Shown: piece by piece, positions 16,358 to 24,902 of the stretch
How positions within the stretch are numbered: the stretch's first letter is position 1
Layout of the letters: each line of letters begins with the position of its first letter
DNA from: Bacilli bacterium
GTDB taxonomy: Bacteria; Bacillota_I; Bacilli_A; RF39; UBA660
NCBI GenBank assembly: GCA_017441845.1
Contig: JAFRVB010000009.1
Coordinates: 1-38,840, forward strand
DNA length: 38,840 nt
Direction of reading: 5' to 3'
The notes under the pieces: model-generated
Databases searched by the model: none
What the model was told of the DNA's origin: nothing
What the model saw: only the letters and a program-made list of their open reading frames with translations
Program-made: the position numbers and the translations under genes

Positions 16358-17284
16358 ATGAAAATATGTAAGATTATTATGAATCCTCATAGTGGTAAAA
16401 AGAAAAAAGTTTCTTATCGATCTTTGTATGACATATTGAGAAAATATGGATACGAAGGAGAAATTCTCTTTACTAAAGGACCAAAAGATGCGACTAAAAT
16501 AGTTGAAGAATTACCTAATAATGTAGATTTAGTTATCTCTTGTGGAGGAGATGGAACTCTAAATGAAGTTGTTACTGGAGATATGAATAGAAGTAAGAAA
16601 TTAACTCTAGCTAATCTACCTCTAGGTACTGTTAATGACGTAGGTAATATGTATGGTCTAAACAAAGGATTTTTAAAGAATTTAGAGATACTTTTAGATG
16701 GTACTAAGAAGAATATAGATGTTTGTTATATAAATGATTCTGCTTTTGTCTATGTAGCTTGTCTTGGAGATTATATTGATATGGCTTATGCTACTCCTAG
16801 AGAATTAAAAGCTAAATATGGAAAGATGGGATATATTTTATATGGATTAAAACAATTCTTTACTAAAAAGATCCATAAATATAGAGTTAAATATACTGTA
16901 GAAGGTAAAACTTATGAAGATGAATTCTCATTCTTCTTTATAAGTAATTCATCACGTATAGCTGGTTTTAATGATGTTTATTATGATATTAAGCTAGATG
17001 ATGAAATGTTTGAAGTAGCTTTAGCTAAAGTTAAAAATAAAGCTGATATGTTCCGTCTATTAATGATGTTAGGTACTAGAGATATAAAAGATATACCTGA
17101 TTTAAAATATTATCGTACTAATGAAATTAATATTGAATTTTTAGATCCACCTAAATCATCTTGGTGTATAGATGGAGAAGAATATGATTATGAAGGTAAT
17201 AATTTTCATTTAAAAGTTGTTAAAGGACCTAAAATGTTATTACCAGATGATAATATAAAAATCTTATTTAATGAAGAATATTAG
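16358..17284 (+). CDS. Diacylglycerol kinase-family lipid kinase (DgkB/YegS/BmrU type)
   Basis: 308 aa, the usual length. The N-terminal catalytic domain has NPHSGKKKK and SCGGDGTLNEV (GGDGT at 63-67), then LPLGTVNDVGNMYGL, the standard nucleotide- and Mg-binding motifs of the DAGK_cat family; the C-terminal beta domain ends in WCIDGEEYDYEG. These soluble, membrane-associated kinases phosphorylate diacylglycerol to phosphatidic acid, recycling the lipid released during lipoteichoic acid synthesis, which fits the envelope setting. Preceded by GGAGG; monocistronic, with its stop inside a small palindrome. Confidence 0.92.
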   Translation: MKICKIIMNPHSGKKKKVSYRSLYDILRKYGYEGEILFTKGPKDATKIVEELPNNVDLVISCGGDGTLNEVVTGDMNRSKKLTLANLPLGTVNDVGNMYGLNKGFLKNLEILLDGTKKNIDVCYINDSAFVYVACLGDYIDMAYATPRELKAKYGKMGYILYGLKQFFTKKIHKYRVKYTVEGKTYEDEFSFFFISNSSRIAGFNDVYYDIKLDDEMFEVALAKVKNKADMFRLLMMLGTRDIKDIPDLKYYRTNEINIEFLDPPKSSWCIDGEEYDYEGNNFHLKVVKGPKMLLPDDNIKILFNEEY

Positions 17285-17305
17285 TAGCTATAGCTACTTT
17301 TATTT
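17283..17305 (+). terminator. Short palindromic terminator
   Basis: AGTAGCTATAGCTACT (17283-17298) is a perfect palindrome followed by TTTATTT. It overlaps the lipid kinase stop codon; termination strength is uncertain. Confidence 0.5.
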
Positions 17306-17331
17306 GACTATTTAGAAAAAAAATATATAAT
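17304..17331 (+). promoter_or_regulatory. Promoter TTGACT-16-TATAAT
   Basis: TTGACT (17304-17309) and TATAAT (17326-17331) with a 16-bp spacer, the strongest -35 on the plus strand here, for the unknown gene at 17356. Confidence 0.65.
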
Positions 17332-17355
17332 ATATACGGAAACGGAGAGATGAAG

Positions 17356-17859
17356 ATGCCAATTACAGAAAGAGAAATAATCGAAGCAGCAAAATTCTAT
17401 TTAAATAAACTAATCACAGAAAATGATTCTAAGTTTATTATAGTAGCTCTAGAAAAAAGTACTTATAATGTTAAAAAAGAAGGAGATACTTATAAAGTAA
17501 AATCATCATTCAAAGTAAAAGAAGATATTATAACTTCTACTGGAACTTTTTCTCCTAATCATATAGAGATATTCATAAATGAAGAAAATAGAGGTATATT
17601 CAATGATCATGAAATAGTAGATAGTTCTTTCTGTAAAGAAAGATATGCTTTATATGATGTTAAAGATAATATTATTGATTTAAAATATAAACAAAGTTAT
17701 GTATATAATATGACTACTAAAGATGGTACTACTTCTACATTAAATCCTATTAACTATGAAGATGCTATTACATTAGAATTCATTAATGGAGAAAATAATC
17801 TATTAACTAATTATTTAAATATAAAAGAAAAATCAAAAGATAGAGTATTAACAAAATAG
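17356..17859 (+). CDS. Hypothetical soluble protein
   Basis: 167 aa from the second ATG (17356); the first ATG at 17350 touches GGAGAG (17344-17349) with no spacing. No signal peptide or membrane segment. A helical start (ITEREIIEAAKFYLNKLI) is followed by alternating strands (SKFIIVALEKSTYNVKKEGDTYKVKSSFKVK and more), suggesting a small alpha+beta or beta-barrel domain. No family recognised. It has its own promoter and a strong hairpin terminator, so it appears monocistronic. Confidence 0.7.
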   Translation: MPITEREIIEAAKFYLNKLITENDSKFIIVALEKSTYNVKKEGDTYKVKSSFKVKEDIITSTGTFSPNHIEIFINEENRGIFNDHEIVDSSFCKERYALYDVKDNIIDLKYKQSYVYNMTTKDGTTSTLNPINYEDAITLEFINGENNLLTNYLNIKEKSKDRVLTK

Positions 17860-17890
17860 TAAAATATGATTCATATTTTACTATTTTATT
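17853..17890 (+). terminator. Long-stem terminator
   Basis: A 17-bp perfect stem (17853-17869 with 17871-17887) overlapping the stop codon and followed by T-rich sequence. Confidence 0.8.
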
Positions 17891-17909
17891 TTATATATAT
17901 AATAAATTA

Positions 17910-17918
17910 TGATAAGAT
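17910..17918 (+). promoter_or_regulatory. Extended -10 of the FemAB operon
   Basis: TGATAAGAT, a TGn extended -10 about 20 bp before the ATG at 17937, with TTGAGGAT as ribosome binding site. Confidence 0.4.
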
Positions 17919-17936
17919 AAAATTGAGGATATATTT

Positions 17937-18629
17937 ATGAACAAAGAGAGATTAGAACAAAAATTAACAATTAAATTATTCTTATGTCTATTATATTTCA
18001 TAGTAATAGGAATACTCTTAGTCACAGCTTATTCTCTATATAAAGAGGATAAAGATATAGATAAATTTAGTGATGCGAAAACAACAGAAGATTATTCTAA
18101 AATAACTATATCTAAGATGAGTGATAAGATAGCTCATTATAAAAAGAAAAATATTGGAATACACTATGTAATAGAGTATGAAAATACAGGTAAGTGGCAT
18201 ACTTACTTAATCGCAATCAATGAATCTAGTTTAAAGAAATATAAAAATATAATAGATTATACATATGGTAAAACTAAAGATATACCACAAACTATCACAG
18301 TTTATGGTTATCCAGTCTTAATAGATAGTGACTTAAAAGATATAGCGATAAAACATATAAATGAATTTGTACCTGAATCGAATGAAGTTACTATTACTAA
18401 AGATAATTTTGATAAATATTTAACTAATGCATACTTAGATACTACTAAAGAACATATTCAAAAGTTTAATTATTTATTATTTTTAACATTATTACTAATA
18501 TTATTTATGATTTTATTAATGGTTTATACACTATGTACTAATAGTAAACTAGTAAAATCATTAGATCATAGTCTAGAGAGAAATAAACGTAGAATTAAAA
18601 GAGTAAAAACTAAACTTAATAAGAGGTGA
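17937..18629 (+). CDS. Bitopic membrane protein of unknown function
   Basis: 230 aa. Helix at about 12-34, an extracytoplasmic domain of about 140 residues (IHYVIEYENTGKWHTYLIAINE, TITVYGYPVLID), a second helix at about 178-202 and a basic cytoplasmic tail rich in Lys and Arg (RNKRRIKRVKTKLNKR) that may bind nucleic acid or lipid head groups. No known family recognised. Four bases separate it from the FemAB gene, so a shared transcript and a link to wall cross-linking are likely, but the role is unknown. Confidence 0.7.
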   Translation: MNKERLEQKLTIKLFLCLLYFIVIGILLVTAYSLYKEDKDIDKFSDAKTTEDYSKITISKMSDKIAHYKKKNIGIHYVIEYENTGKWHTYLIAINESSLKKYKNIIDYTYGKTKDIPQTITVYGYPVLIDSDLKDIAIKHINEFVPESNEVTITKDNFDKYLTNAYLDTTKEHIQKFNYLLFLTLLLILFMILLMVYTLCTNSKLVKSLDHSLERNKRRIKRVKTKLNKR

Positions 18630-18633
18630 AACA

Positions 18634-19860
18634 ATGGAATTTACAGAAATAACAAGAAAAGAATATGAAAAATTTTGGAAAGAATCAGATCAAAAGAATT
18701 TCTTATCTTCACCAAAAATAGAAGACTTAAGAAAAGAAAGTGGATGGGATACTTATTATGTAGGAGTAAAAGAGGGAAAAGACTTAGTAGCCGCAGCTCT
18801 TTTATCTGCTCATAAGAGACATTTTAATAAGTATATTTTCTATTCTCCAAGAGGACCATTACTAGATTATCATGATAAAGACTTAGTAAACTTTTATTTT
18901 AATAATGTTAAAAAGTTTATTAAAGATCACAAAGGTTATTCTTATCGTATAGATCCATATATCTACTACAAAGAAAGAGATATAGATGGAAATATTGTAG
19001 AAGGTGGTTTTGATAATACTGATGTTACTGATAATTTAAAATCTTTAGGTTTTAAAAAAGTACCTATTAAAGATACTGAACAAGTTATCTGGATGTTTTC
19101 TCTTCCTTTAGAAGGTAAAAGTGAAGAAGATATTCAAAAAGAAATGAAACCTAATACCAGAAATACTATTCGTAAAGCTTCAAAATTAGGCATCGAGATG
19201 AAAGAGTTAGAATATTCTGATTTAGATGAATTTATGAATATTATGAAAGAAACTGGTGAGAGAAAAGGTTTTGATGTTAGAGATATAGCTTATTATCAAA
19301 ATATGTATAATTTATTTGTTAAAGATGGAGAAGCTAAGTTCTTTATAACTAAATTAAATCTAAAGAATTATATTAATAATTTAAAAGAAGAAATTAAAGA
19401 TAAAGAAACTAAAAGAGATGAATTAGGACCTCAAAGTTATAATGATGGTAAAAGAAAAACATTTAATCAAGATATAGAAAATCTTACTAAGAGAGTTAAA
19501 GATGCTGAAGATATTATTAAAGAGAAAAATACTGATATTATTAACTTATCAGGATCAATGTTTATGTTAATAGAACCTGAAATAATCTATTTATCATCAG
19601 GTAATTATGAAGAATTTATGAGATTTAATTCACAATACTTAATTCAATGGGAATTAATTAAATATGGTATAGAACATGGCTTTAAGAAACATAATTTCTA
19701 TGGTATACCAGCCAATATTAATGAACATCCAAAAGATTATGGTATCTATGAATTTAAACGTGGATTTAATGGAGTAGTAGAAGAATTAATAGGAGAATAT
19801 GAATTACCTATAACTTTCCATTACTATTTGATTAAATTTATTAGAAAAATAAAAAAATAA
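18634..19860 (+). CDS. FemAB/MurM family peptidoglycan bridge aminoacyltransferase
   Basis: 408 aa, normal for the family. Two GNAT-like subdomains: FLSSPKIEDLRKESGWDTYYVGVKEG at the start, YSPRGPLLDY, and EMKPNTRNTIRKASKLGIEM, the hallmark region of Fem proteins. A helical coiled-coil arm at about 243-302 (NNLKEEIKDKETKRDEL...RVKDAEDIIKEKN) interrupts the second subdomain, and the C-terminal half has SSGNYEEFMRFNSQYLIQWELIKYG and YGIYEFKRGFNG. These enzymes add amino acids from aminoacyl-tRNA to the lipid II stem peptide to build interpeptide bridges. Ribosome binding site AAGAGGTGA; translationally coupled to the preceding membrane protein gene. Confidence 0.95.
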   Translation: MEFTEITRKEYEKFWKESDQKNFLSSPKIEDLRKESGWDTYYVGVKEGKDLVAAALLSAHKRHFNKYIFYSPRGPLLDYHDKDLVNFYFNNVKKFIKDHKGYSYRIDPYIYYKERDIDGNIVEGGFDNTDVTDNLKSLGFKKVPIKDTEQVIWMFSLPLEGKSEEDIQKEMKPNTRNTIRKASKLGIEMKELEYSDLDEFMNIMKETGERKGFDVRDIAYYQNMYNLFVKDGEAKFFITKLNLKNYINNLKEEIKDKETKRDELGPQSYNDGKRKTFNQDIENLTKRVKDAEDIIKEKNTDIINLSGSMFMLIEPEIIYLSSGNYEEFMRFNSQYLIQWELIKYGIEHGFKKHNFYGIPANINEHPKDYGIYEFKRGFNGVVEELIGEYELPITFHYYLIKFIRKIKK

Positions 19861-19883
19861 TTCTTCTTTTTATACTAACTATG

Positions 19884-19892
19884 TGTTAAAAT
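19884..19892 (+). promoter_or_regulatory. Extended -10 of the GH25 anchor gene
   Basis: TGTTAAAAT, the same extended -10 as at 11389-11397; no strong -35 seen. ATG at 19915. Confidence 0.45.
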
Positions 19893-19914
19893 ACAAATCA
19901 ATGGTGATGGTAGT

Positions 19915-21150
19915 ATGAAAAAAATCAATATGAAGAGACTTTTAATAGTAGTAATTGGAATTTCTATCTTATTAATAGTATTAATAGGAGGATTCGCCAA
20001 ATTAATTAATTATTATCGAGTTAAGAACGCTAAAGTATATATAGTATTATCAGATACTTTAAAAACAGAAGTATATTCTGATGTTCATATAGGAGACTTT
20101 ATCGAAGAGATTAATGGAGATATAATTGATGATAAAAAGATAGATACTACTAGATTAGGTAAACAAAAAATAGAATTTTCTTATATTAATGAAGATAATG
20201 TAAAAGTACCATATAGTTATACTTTAGATGTAGTAGATGAAACTAAACCTATTATTAGTACTTATTCTAAAGTAGAAGCTTATGTAGGAGAAAGTGAATT
20301 CTATAAAGATATCTTCTGTGGAGATAATTTTGATTCTCATCCTAAATGTTATATAGATGGAGATTATGATATTAATAAGGCTGGAGAATACGAAGTTAAA
20401 TTCAAAGGAGAAGATACTAGTGGTAATGTTTCTACTCAAAAGATAACATTAACTGTTAAAGAAAAACCAAAACCAGTAAAAGAAAAAAAGAGTAAAAAGA
20501 AAAAAGAAAAAGTAAAAGTAGAATCTAATGATTTTAAAGATATAGTAAAGAAATATAAAAAAGATGATACTAAAGTAGGAATAGATGTCTCTAAATGGCA
20601 AGGAGATATAAATTATAAAAAAGTTAAGAAAGCTGGAGTAGAATTTGTTATAATAAAGGTAGGAGGACAAGTTGAAAAAGAAGGAAGTCCTATCTTAGAT
20701 CCTAAATTTAAAGATAATATTAAGGGATTTAATAAAGTAAATATTCCAGTAGGAGTATATTTCTATTCACATGCGACAACTAAGTTAGAGGCGGCACGTC
20801 AAGCTAAATGGGTAGCTAAAAAGATTAGAAAATATGATGTTGATTTACCAGTTGCTTTCGATTGGGAGAATTGGGATAAATATCAAAGTTATAATTTAAG
20901 TTTTCATAAATTAAATAGTATCGCGGATGAATTTATGACTACTATTAAAAATGAGGGATATAAACCTATGCTTTATGGATCTAAGTCATACTTGGAAACA
21001 ATTTGGGATACTGAAAAGAAAAATGTTTGGTTAGCTCACTATACTAAAGAGACTGACTATAGTGATTCATACATGTTATGGCAAAGATGTGAAAATGGAA
21101 AAGTAAAAGGAATAAAAACTCTGGTAGATATAGATATACTATATAAATAA
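19915..21150 (+). CDS. Membrane-anchored GH25 lysozyme with DUF5011-like domain
   Basis: 411 aa. A signal anchor (about 8-32) is followed by a strand-rich domain (about 35-105), a DUF5011/Ig-like domain (about 108-182, ending INKAGEYEVKFKGEDTSGN...ITLTV), a Lys-rich linker (about 183-205) and a C-terminal GH25 domain: VGIDVSKWQGDINY (D224), LPVAFDWENW (D316, E318) and MLWQRCENG...VDIDILY. It should cut peptidoglycan glycan strands close to the membrane, unlike the released, repeat-bearing GH25 at 13816. Co-transcribed with the small anchored protein at 21163, 12 bases on. Confidence 0.93.
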   Translation: MKKINMKRLLIVVIGISILLIVLIGGFAKLINYYRVKNAKVYIVLSDTLKTEVYSDVHIGDFIEEINGDIIDDKKIDTTRLGKQKIEFSYINEDNVKVPYSYTLDVVDETKPIISTYSKVEAYVGESEFYKDIFCGDNFDSHPKCYIDGDYDINKAGEYEVKFKGEDTSGNVSTQKITLTVKEKPKPVKEKKSKKKKEKVKVESNDFKDIVKKYKKDDTKVGIDVSKWQGDINYKKVKKAGVEFVIIKVGGQVEKEGSPILDPKFKDNIKGFNKVNIPVGVYFYSHATTKLEAARQAKWVAKKIRKYDVDLPVAFDWENWDKYQSYNLSFHKLNSIADEFMTTIKNEGYKPMLYGSKSYLETIWDTEKKNVWLAHYTKETDYSDSYMLWQRCENGKVKGIKTLVDIDILYK

Positions 21151-21162
21151 GAAGGGGATACT

Positions 21163-21678
21163 ATGGAGAAGAAGGAATTAAGGCGCAAAGCTGTAGCGGC
21201 TTTCGTAGTCTGTGCTTTAGTTTTAGTATTCGTCTATCTAGTAGGCGAAAGCTTATCTTTAACGAGCACTAATGTTAATTCTTCAGTAGATCAAAAATCA
21301 GGTGAAACTATAAATCATATTAAAGATGATGGTAGTGTTAAAACAACTGATGAATTCATTACTAAGTATTGTGATGGTACTTACTATGGGAGTGTTAAAA
21401 CACTTGATTCTGATTCTAAAATAAAAGAAGAAAGAAAAATAACTTTAATTCTATTCAATGCCATGGGTAGAACATACGGAAAGTATTATTATACTAATAC
21501 CGTAAGTTCTTATGAAGGAACCTTTACTACTAAACAAAATAATAAAATATATTTTAAAATAGGTGATAAGACAGAAGAATTCACCGCATCAGATGAATGT
21601 GACAAAATAATTAAAACAGAAGAAGATGTTCCAAATAATTTAACGATAAATTATAAATTAAGAAAAGTACTAAGTTAA
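21163..21678 (+). CDS. Small membrane-anchored extracytoplasmic protein, unknown function
   Basis: 171 aa. One N-terminal helix (about 10-31) after a basic start (MEKKELRRKAVAAF), then a ~135-residue extracytoplasmic domain with two cysteines (YCDGTYYG and DECDKI) that could form a disulfide. Beta-rich pattern (KITLILFNAMGRTYGKYYYTNTVSSYEGTFTTK). Family not recognised. It follows the GH25 gene with GAAGGGG as ribosome binding site, so an accessory role to that enzyme is possible. Confidence 0.7.
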   Translation: MEKKELRRKAVAAFVVCALVLVFVYLVGESLSLTSTNVNSSVDQKSGETINHIKDDGSVKTTDEFITKYCDGTYYGSVKTLDSDSKIKEERKITLILFNAMGRTYGKYYYTNTVSSYEGTFTTKQNNKIYFKIGDKTEEFTASDECDKIIKTEEDVPNNLTINYKLRKVLS

Positions 21679-21692
21679 TTAGTATTTTTTTA
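21668..21692 (+). terminator. Terminator overlapping the stop codon
   Basis: TACTAA (21668-21673), loop GTTAA, TTAGTA (21679-21684), then a T-tract. Confidence 0.6.
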
Positions 21693-21732
21693 TGCATAAA
21701 AGTGTAAATAGTAATTGCTTTTTTAATTTATA

Positions 21733-21741
21733 TGATAAAAT
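21733..21741 (+). promoter_or_regulatory. Extended -10 of the metabolic operon
   Basis: TGATAAAAT with TTGCTT at 21715-21720 (15-bp spacer). It precedes the five-gene operon starting at 21766. Confidence 0.5.
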
Positions 21742-21765
21742 ATAAGTATAAGATAAGGTGAAAAT

Positions 21766-22671
21766 ATGAGGATACTAAGTTTATTCGATTGTCCTTTAAA
21801 AGACATTACTAATGTTATACCTATAATTAAAGAACAAGGCTTTGATGCAGTACAAATATCACCTCTACAAGAGACTAAAGAAGAAGGTTCTGAGTATTGG
21901 TGGAATTTGTATCAACCTATTAATTTTGAAATAGGTAACAGAATAGGTTCAAAAGAAGATTTACGTGAATTATGTGATGTGGCTAATTACTATGGAGTTT
22001 ATGTAGTTGCGGATACTGTAGTTAATCATTTAGCTTCAGATAATAATCAAGGTTCATTAACACCACATCCTAATTGTGATCCAGAAATATTAAATAATAA
22101 AGATTGTTGGAAAGAGAAAATTCAAGTAACTGATTGGTATGATAGATATCAAGTAACTCATTATTGTATGAGCCTACCTGGTCTAAATCCTAATAATAAA
22201 TTAGTTCAAGAGAAGATAATAAATATGTTAAATGAATATATTGATCTAGGAGTAGATGGATTTAGATTTGATGCTGCTAAGTCAATTGCTTTACCTGAAG
22301 AAGGTTGTGATTTCTTTAAAGAAGTTACTTATAATTTAAATAGATGGTTACCAGTAGTATATGGAGAAGTATTATTCTCAAACGATGAAGAAATAAGAAA
22401 ATATGCTCAATATATGAAAGTATTAACTACTAATGATGTACCTGATTATTTAAATGATTCAGTAATTAAATTTATTGAAAATAAGGATAGTTTTCTATCA
22501 GGAGAATTAGGTTGGACTAAGAATTGGAAAACTCATGATATAATAGAGGCATATAAAGACCTAAATAGTAGATATGAAAACACTTTATATTATGCTAGAA
22601 ATTATACTGATGATTGGTTTGAATGGATGTCACCAAGTATAAAAGAAGCTAATAAAGTAAAAAGGAGGTAA
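21766..22671 (+). CDS. Short GH13 alpha-amylase family protein
   Basis: 301 aa, far below the usual 450 or more. The barrel motifs are present: region I DTVVNHL, region II GFRFDAAKS with nucleophile D169, region III YGEVLFS with acid E201. By eye FIENKDS aligns with region IV of AmyE (WVESHDT), keeping the third acidic residue (D241) but replacing the conserved His with Lys. The protein stops just after the barrel, lacking the C-terminal beta domain. No signal peptide, so it is cytoplasmic. It may act on small alpha-glucosides or glycogen-like oligosaccharides, or be altered in specificity. AAGGTGA before the ATG; first gene of a tight operon with the next start 2 bases after its stop. Confidence 0.85.
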   Translation: MRILSLFDCPLKDITNVIPIIKEQGFDAVQISPLQETKEEGSEYWWNLYQPINFEIGNRIGSKEDLRELCDVANYYGVYVVADTVVNHLASDNNQGSLTPHPNCDPEILNNKDCWKEKIQVTDWYDRYQVTHYCMSLPGLNPNNKLVQEKIINMLNEYIDLGVDGFRFDAAKSIALPEEGCDFFKEVTYNLNRWLPVVYGEVLFSNDEEIRKYAQYMKVLTTNDVPDYLNDSVIKFIENKDSFLSGELGWTKNWKTHDIIEAYKDLNSRYENTLYYARNYTDDWFEWMSPSIKEANKVKRR

Positions 22672-22673
22672 TT

Positions 22674-23219
22674 ATGAAAAGTATTTTAGTATTAAATGCT
22701 AGTCCAAGAGAAAATGGAAATACTAGAAAATTATCAGAAGCTTTTATTACTAGATGTATACAAAGAGGATTTGATGTTAAAAAGTATAATATTCCAGATA
22801 TGAATATAGAACAATGTATTGATTGTGGTAGATGTTTTGAAGATGATAATCCATGTATACAAGAAGATGATTTTAATGAAATTGCTAATGAAATAGTTAA
22901 AGCAGATGTAATAGTATTCTCATTACCAGTATATTTTTATTCAATACCAGGTAAATTTAAAATGTTTATTGATAAATTAATATGTTTTCAAGATGGTAAT
23001 AAGAATATTTCTGAAAAATTATTTGCGATTATTTCAGCTTGTGAAGATAAAGATATGACTAATTTCGATGGTGTACGAATCCCATTAGAGAAAATGGGTA
23101 AAGATTTTGGATGGATACTATTAGATGAAATCTTAGCTCCAGGTATGGCTAGAACTGGAGATATTGAGAATACTGATGGGGTTAGAAGGGCTAAGGAACT
23201 AGCGGATAAGATAGTATGA
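22674..23219 (+). CDS. FMN-dependent reductase with iron-sulfur flavoprotein cysteine motif
   Basis: 181 aa, flavodoxin-like fold of the NADPH-dependent FMN reductase family. NASPRENGNT (8-17) is the FMN phosphate loop; SLPVYFYSIPGKFKMFIDKL is the second flavin-contact region. C48-x2-C51-x2-C54-x6-C61 matches the compact CX2CX2CX4-7C pattern of iron-sulfur flavoproteins, so a 4Fe-4S cluster beside FMN is possible. Role: electron transfer or oxygen/quinone detoxification in an anaerobe (inference). AGGAGG lies in the last codons of the amylase gene. Its TGA overlaps the next ATG. Confidence 0.88.
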   Translation: MKSILVLNASPRENGNTRKLSEAFITRCIQRGFDVKKYNIPDMNIEQCIDCGRCFEDDNPCIQEDDFNEIANEIVKADVIVFSLPVYFYSIPGKFKMFIDKLICFQDGNKNISEKLFAIISACEDKDMTNFDGVRIPLEKMGKDFGWILLDEILAPGMARTGDIENTDGVRRAKELADKIV

Positions 23220-23935
23220 AAGATTTAAGTTTTTTAGAAGAAAAAGCCATAGCTCATAGAGGTATTCATGATAATAAAGAAATAGCTGAAAATTCAATTT
23301 CAGCTTTCAAAGAATGTATTAAAGAAGAAGTACCAATCGAATTAGATATTCATTTATTAAAAGATAATGAAATAGTAGTAATCCATGATGATAATTTAAA
23401 AAGATTAACTAGAATGAAAAAAAGATTAAAAGATTTGACTTATGATCAAATAAAAGATTTAAAATTACTAGATACTGATGATAAAATACCTACTTTAAAA
23501 GAAGTATTAGAACTAGTAGATGGAAAGGTACCATTAATTATAGAATTAAAGTATGATAATCCTCCATCTAAATTAGAAAAAGAAGTAGTTAAACTATTAG
23601 ATCATTATAAAGGACCATTCGCAGTTAAATCATTTCATCCGCTAATAGTATATTGGTTTAAAAAGAATAGACCAGAGTACATAAGAGGATTATTAGTTCC
23701 AAGTAATGGAGAAGAATTAAAAAGAAAGATTCTTCATTCTATGATTTTATCTAGATTTGCTGATCCAGACTTTATCTCAGTAGATATTAGAAGAAATAAT
23801 AGAAAGATATTAAATAAAAATATCCCAGTACTAGGATGGACTATTAAATCACAAGAAGAATATGATTTTAATGAATATAAATATAGAAATTTAATAGTAG
23901 ATGATTATAAAAAGTTAAAAAGAAACACTAAGTAG
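23216..23935 (+). CDS. Glycerophosphodiester phosphodiesterase
   Basis: 239 aa, typical length for the cytoplasmic UgpQ-like group. Motifs: AIAHRG (H14, R15), ENSISAF, IELDIH (E42, D44), VVIHDD (H57), IIELK, and VLGWTIKSQEEY near the end. It hydrolyses glycerophosphodiesters from phospholipid or lipoteichoic acid turnover to glycerol-3-phosphate and an alcohol. No signal peptide. It starts in a 4-bp ATGA overlap with the reductase gene. Confidence 0.93.
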   Translation: MKDLSFLEEKAIAHRGIHDNKEIAENSISAFKECIKEEVPIELDIHLLKDNEIVVIHDDNLKRLTRMKKRLKDLTYDQIKDLKLLDTDDKIPTLKEVLELVDGKVPLIIELKYDNPPSKLEKEVVKLLDHYKGPFAVKSFHPLIVYWFKKNRPEYIRGLLVPSNGEELKRKILHSMILSRFADPDFISVDIRRNNRKILNKNIPVLGWTIKSQEEYDFNEYKYRNLIVDDYKKLKRNTK

Positions 23936-23949
23936 AGAGAAGGTATAGA

Positions 23950-24423
23950 TTGTTAGTAAGAAGTGCAGGTGTTATTCCATATAAAATTATTAATGATGAA
24001 ATATATGTCTTTTTAGAACATCCAGGAGGTCCATTCTGTGAAGGGAAAGACCTTTGGAGTGTGTGCAAAGGAGAATATTCTAAAAAGGAAAGGGCAGTAG
24101 ATGCTGCATTAAGAGAGTTTACTGAAGAATCAGGAATTCATTTAGAAAAAGATAAATTAAAATATCTATATTCTCATAAAGTATCTAATAAGAAATTAGT
24201 TACTATGTTCATTATTAATAAAGATTTAGATTCATCTCATATTAAATCAAATACTTTTGAAGTGGAATATCCTAAAGGTAGTGGAAAGATAGAAACTTTT
24301 CCTGAAATGGATGAAGCCAAATGGTTTAAATTAGATGAAGCAGAAGAGAAAATATTTAACAATCAAAAAATATTTATTAGAAAGTTAAAAGAATATTTAA
24401 ATGAAAATACTAATAATATCTGA
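23950..24423 (+). CDS. Nudix hydrolase
   Basis: 157 aa with a TTG start at 23950 preceded by AGAAGGT. Complete Nudix box GEYSKKERAVDAALREFTEESGI (GX5EX7REUXEEXGU). The HPGGPF and LWSVCKGE region recalls the MutT-like NTP-PPase group with NUDIX-type recognition of modified nucleotides, but substrate cannot be assigned. It overlaps the next gene by 23 bases. Confidence 0.92.
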   Translation: MLVRSAGVIPYKIINDEIYVFLEHPGGPFCEGKDLWSVCKGEYSKKERAVDAALREFTEESGIHLEKDKLKYLYSHKVSNKKLVTMFIINKDLDSSHIKSNTFEVEYPKGSGKIETFPEMDEAKWFKLDEAEEKIFNNQKIFIRKLKEYLNENTNNI

Positions 24424-24886
24424 TATACATGATGATTTTGATTCGTTAAAAATAGCTCTTCAAAATCATTCATTTGATAAACTAATCCTTTTAGGAGATC
24501 TAGGTTATTATAATGATAAAGTATTTGATATATTAAATATATTTAAAGATCAGATAATTTCAGTAAAAGGAAATAATGATTTTTATAATAATAAATTAGA
24601 ATTTGATAATAACAATACTTATCAAACTATAAGTATTGATAATAAAATATGGTTTTTAACACATGGACATATCTATAATAGATATAATGTACCAGTAGAT
24701 TATAATATCTATCTACAAGGACATACTCATAATGCGATGATGGAGAAAATTGATAATAAAATTTATCTTAATCCAGGATCACTTGGCCTACCAAGAAATG
24801 GTATAAAGACTTATATCTATTATGAAGATAATACCTTCTATTTAGAAAATTTAGATAAAGAAGTAATAGAAAAGATAAGTATTTAA
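24401..24886 (+). CDS. YfcE/MJ0936-type metallophosphoesterase
   Basis: 161 aa. Metal-binding motifs in order: SDIHDD (D8, H10), LGDLG (D33), KGNND (N58), LTHGH (H88) and QGHTH (H108, H110). This is the small calcineurin-like phosphodiesterase family that cleaves cyclic or simple phosphodiesters; the physiological substrate is unknown. It begins inside the Nudix gene without a recognisable ribosome binding site, so it depends on coupling. Confidence 0.9.
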   Translation: MKILIISDIHDDFDSLKIALQNHSFDKLILLGDLGYYNDKVFDILNIFKDQIISVKGNNDFYNNKLEFDNNNTYQTISIDNKIWFLTHGHIYNRYNVPVDYNIYLQGHTHNAMMEKIDNKIYLNPGSLGLPRNGIKTYIYYEDNTFYLENLDKEVIEKISI

Positions 24887-24900
24887 TACTTATCTTTTTG
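24871..24900. terminator. Bidirectional terminator
   Basis: AAAGATAAGTAT (24871-24882), loop TTA, ATACTTATCTTT (24886-24897): a 12-bp stem with a three-base loop overlapping the stop codon, T-tail on the right and A-run on the left. It also serves the convergent ABC gene. Confidence 0.85.
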
Positions 24901-24902
24901 TT

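Noticed and set aside
20449-20670. Minus-strand frame rich in Phe and Tyr
   Set aside because: It is the antisense of the Lys-rich linker of the GH25 anchor protein and has no start signals.
21766-22671. Mini GH13 as a truncated pseudogene without region IV
   Set aside because: FIENKDS aligns with region IV and the frame ends normally with a coupled downstream start, so an intact short enzyme is more likely.
9005-24423. Possible Mycoplasma code (TGA as Trp)
   Set aside because: TGA ends genes at 9005-9007, 23217-23219 and 24421-24423 in overlaps typical of coupled operons, and tryptophans are TGG.
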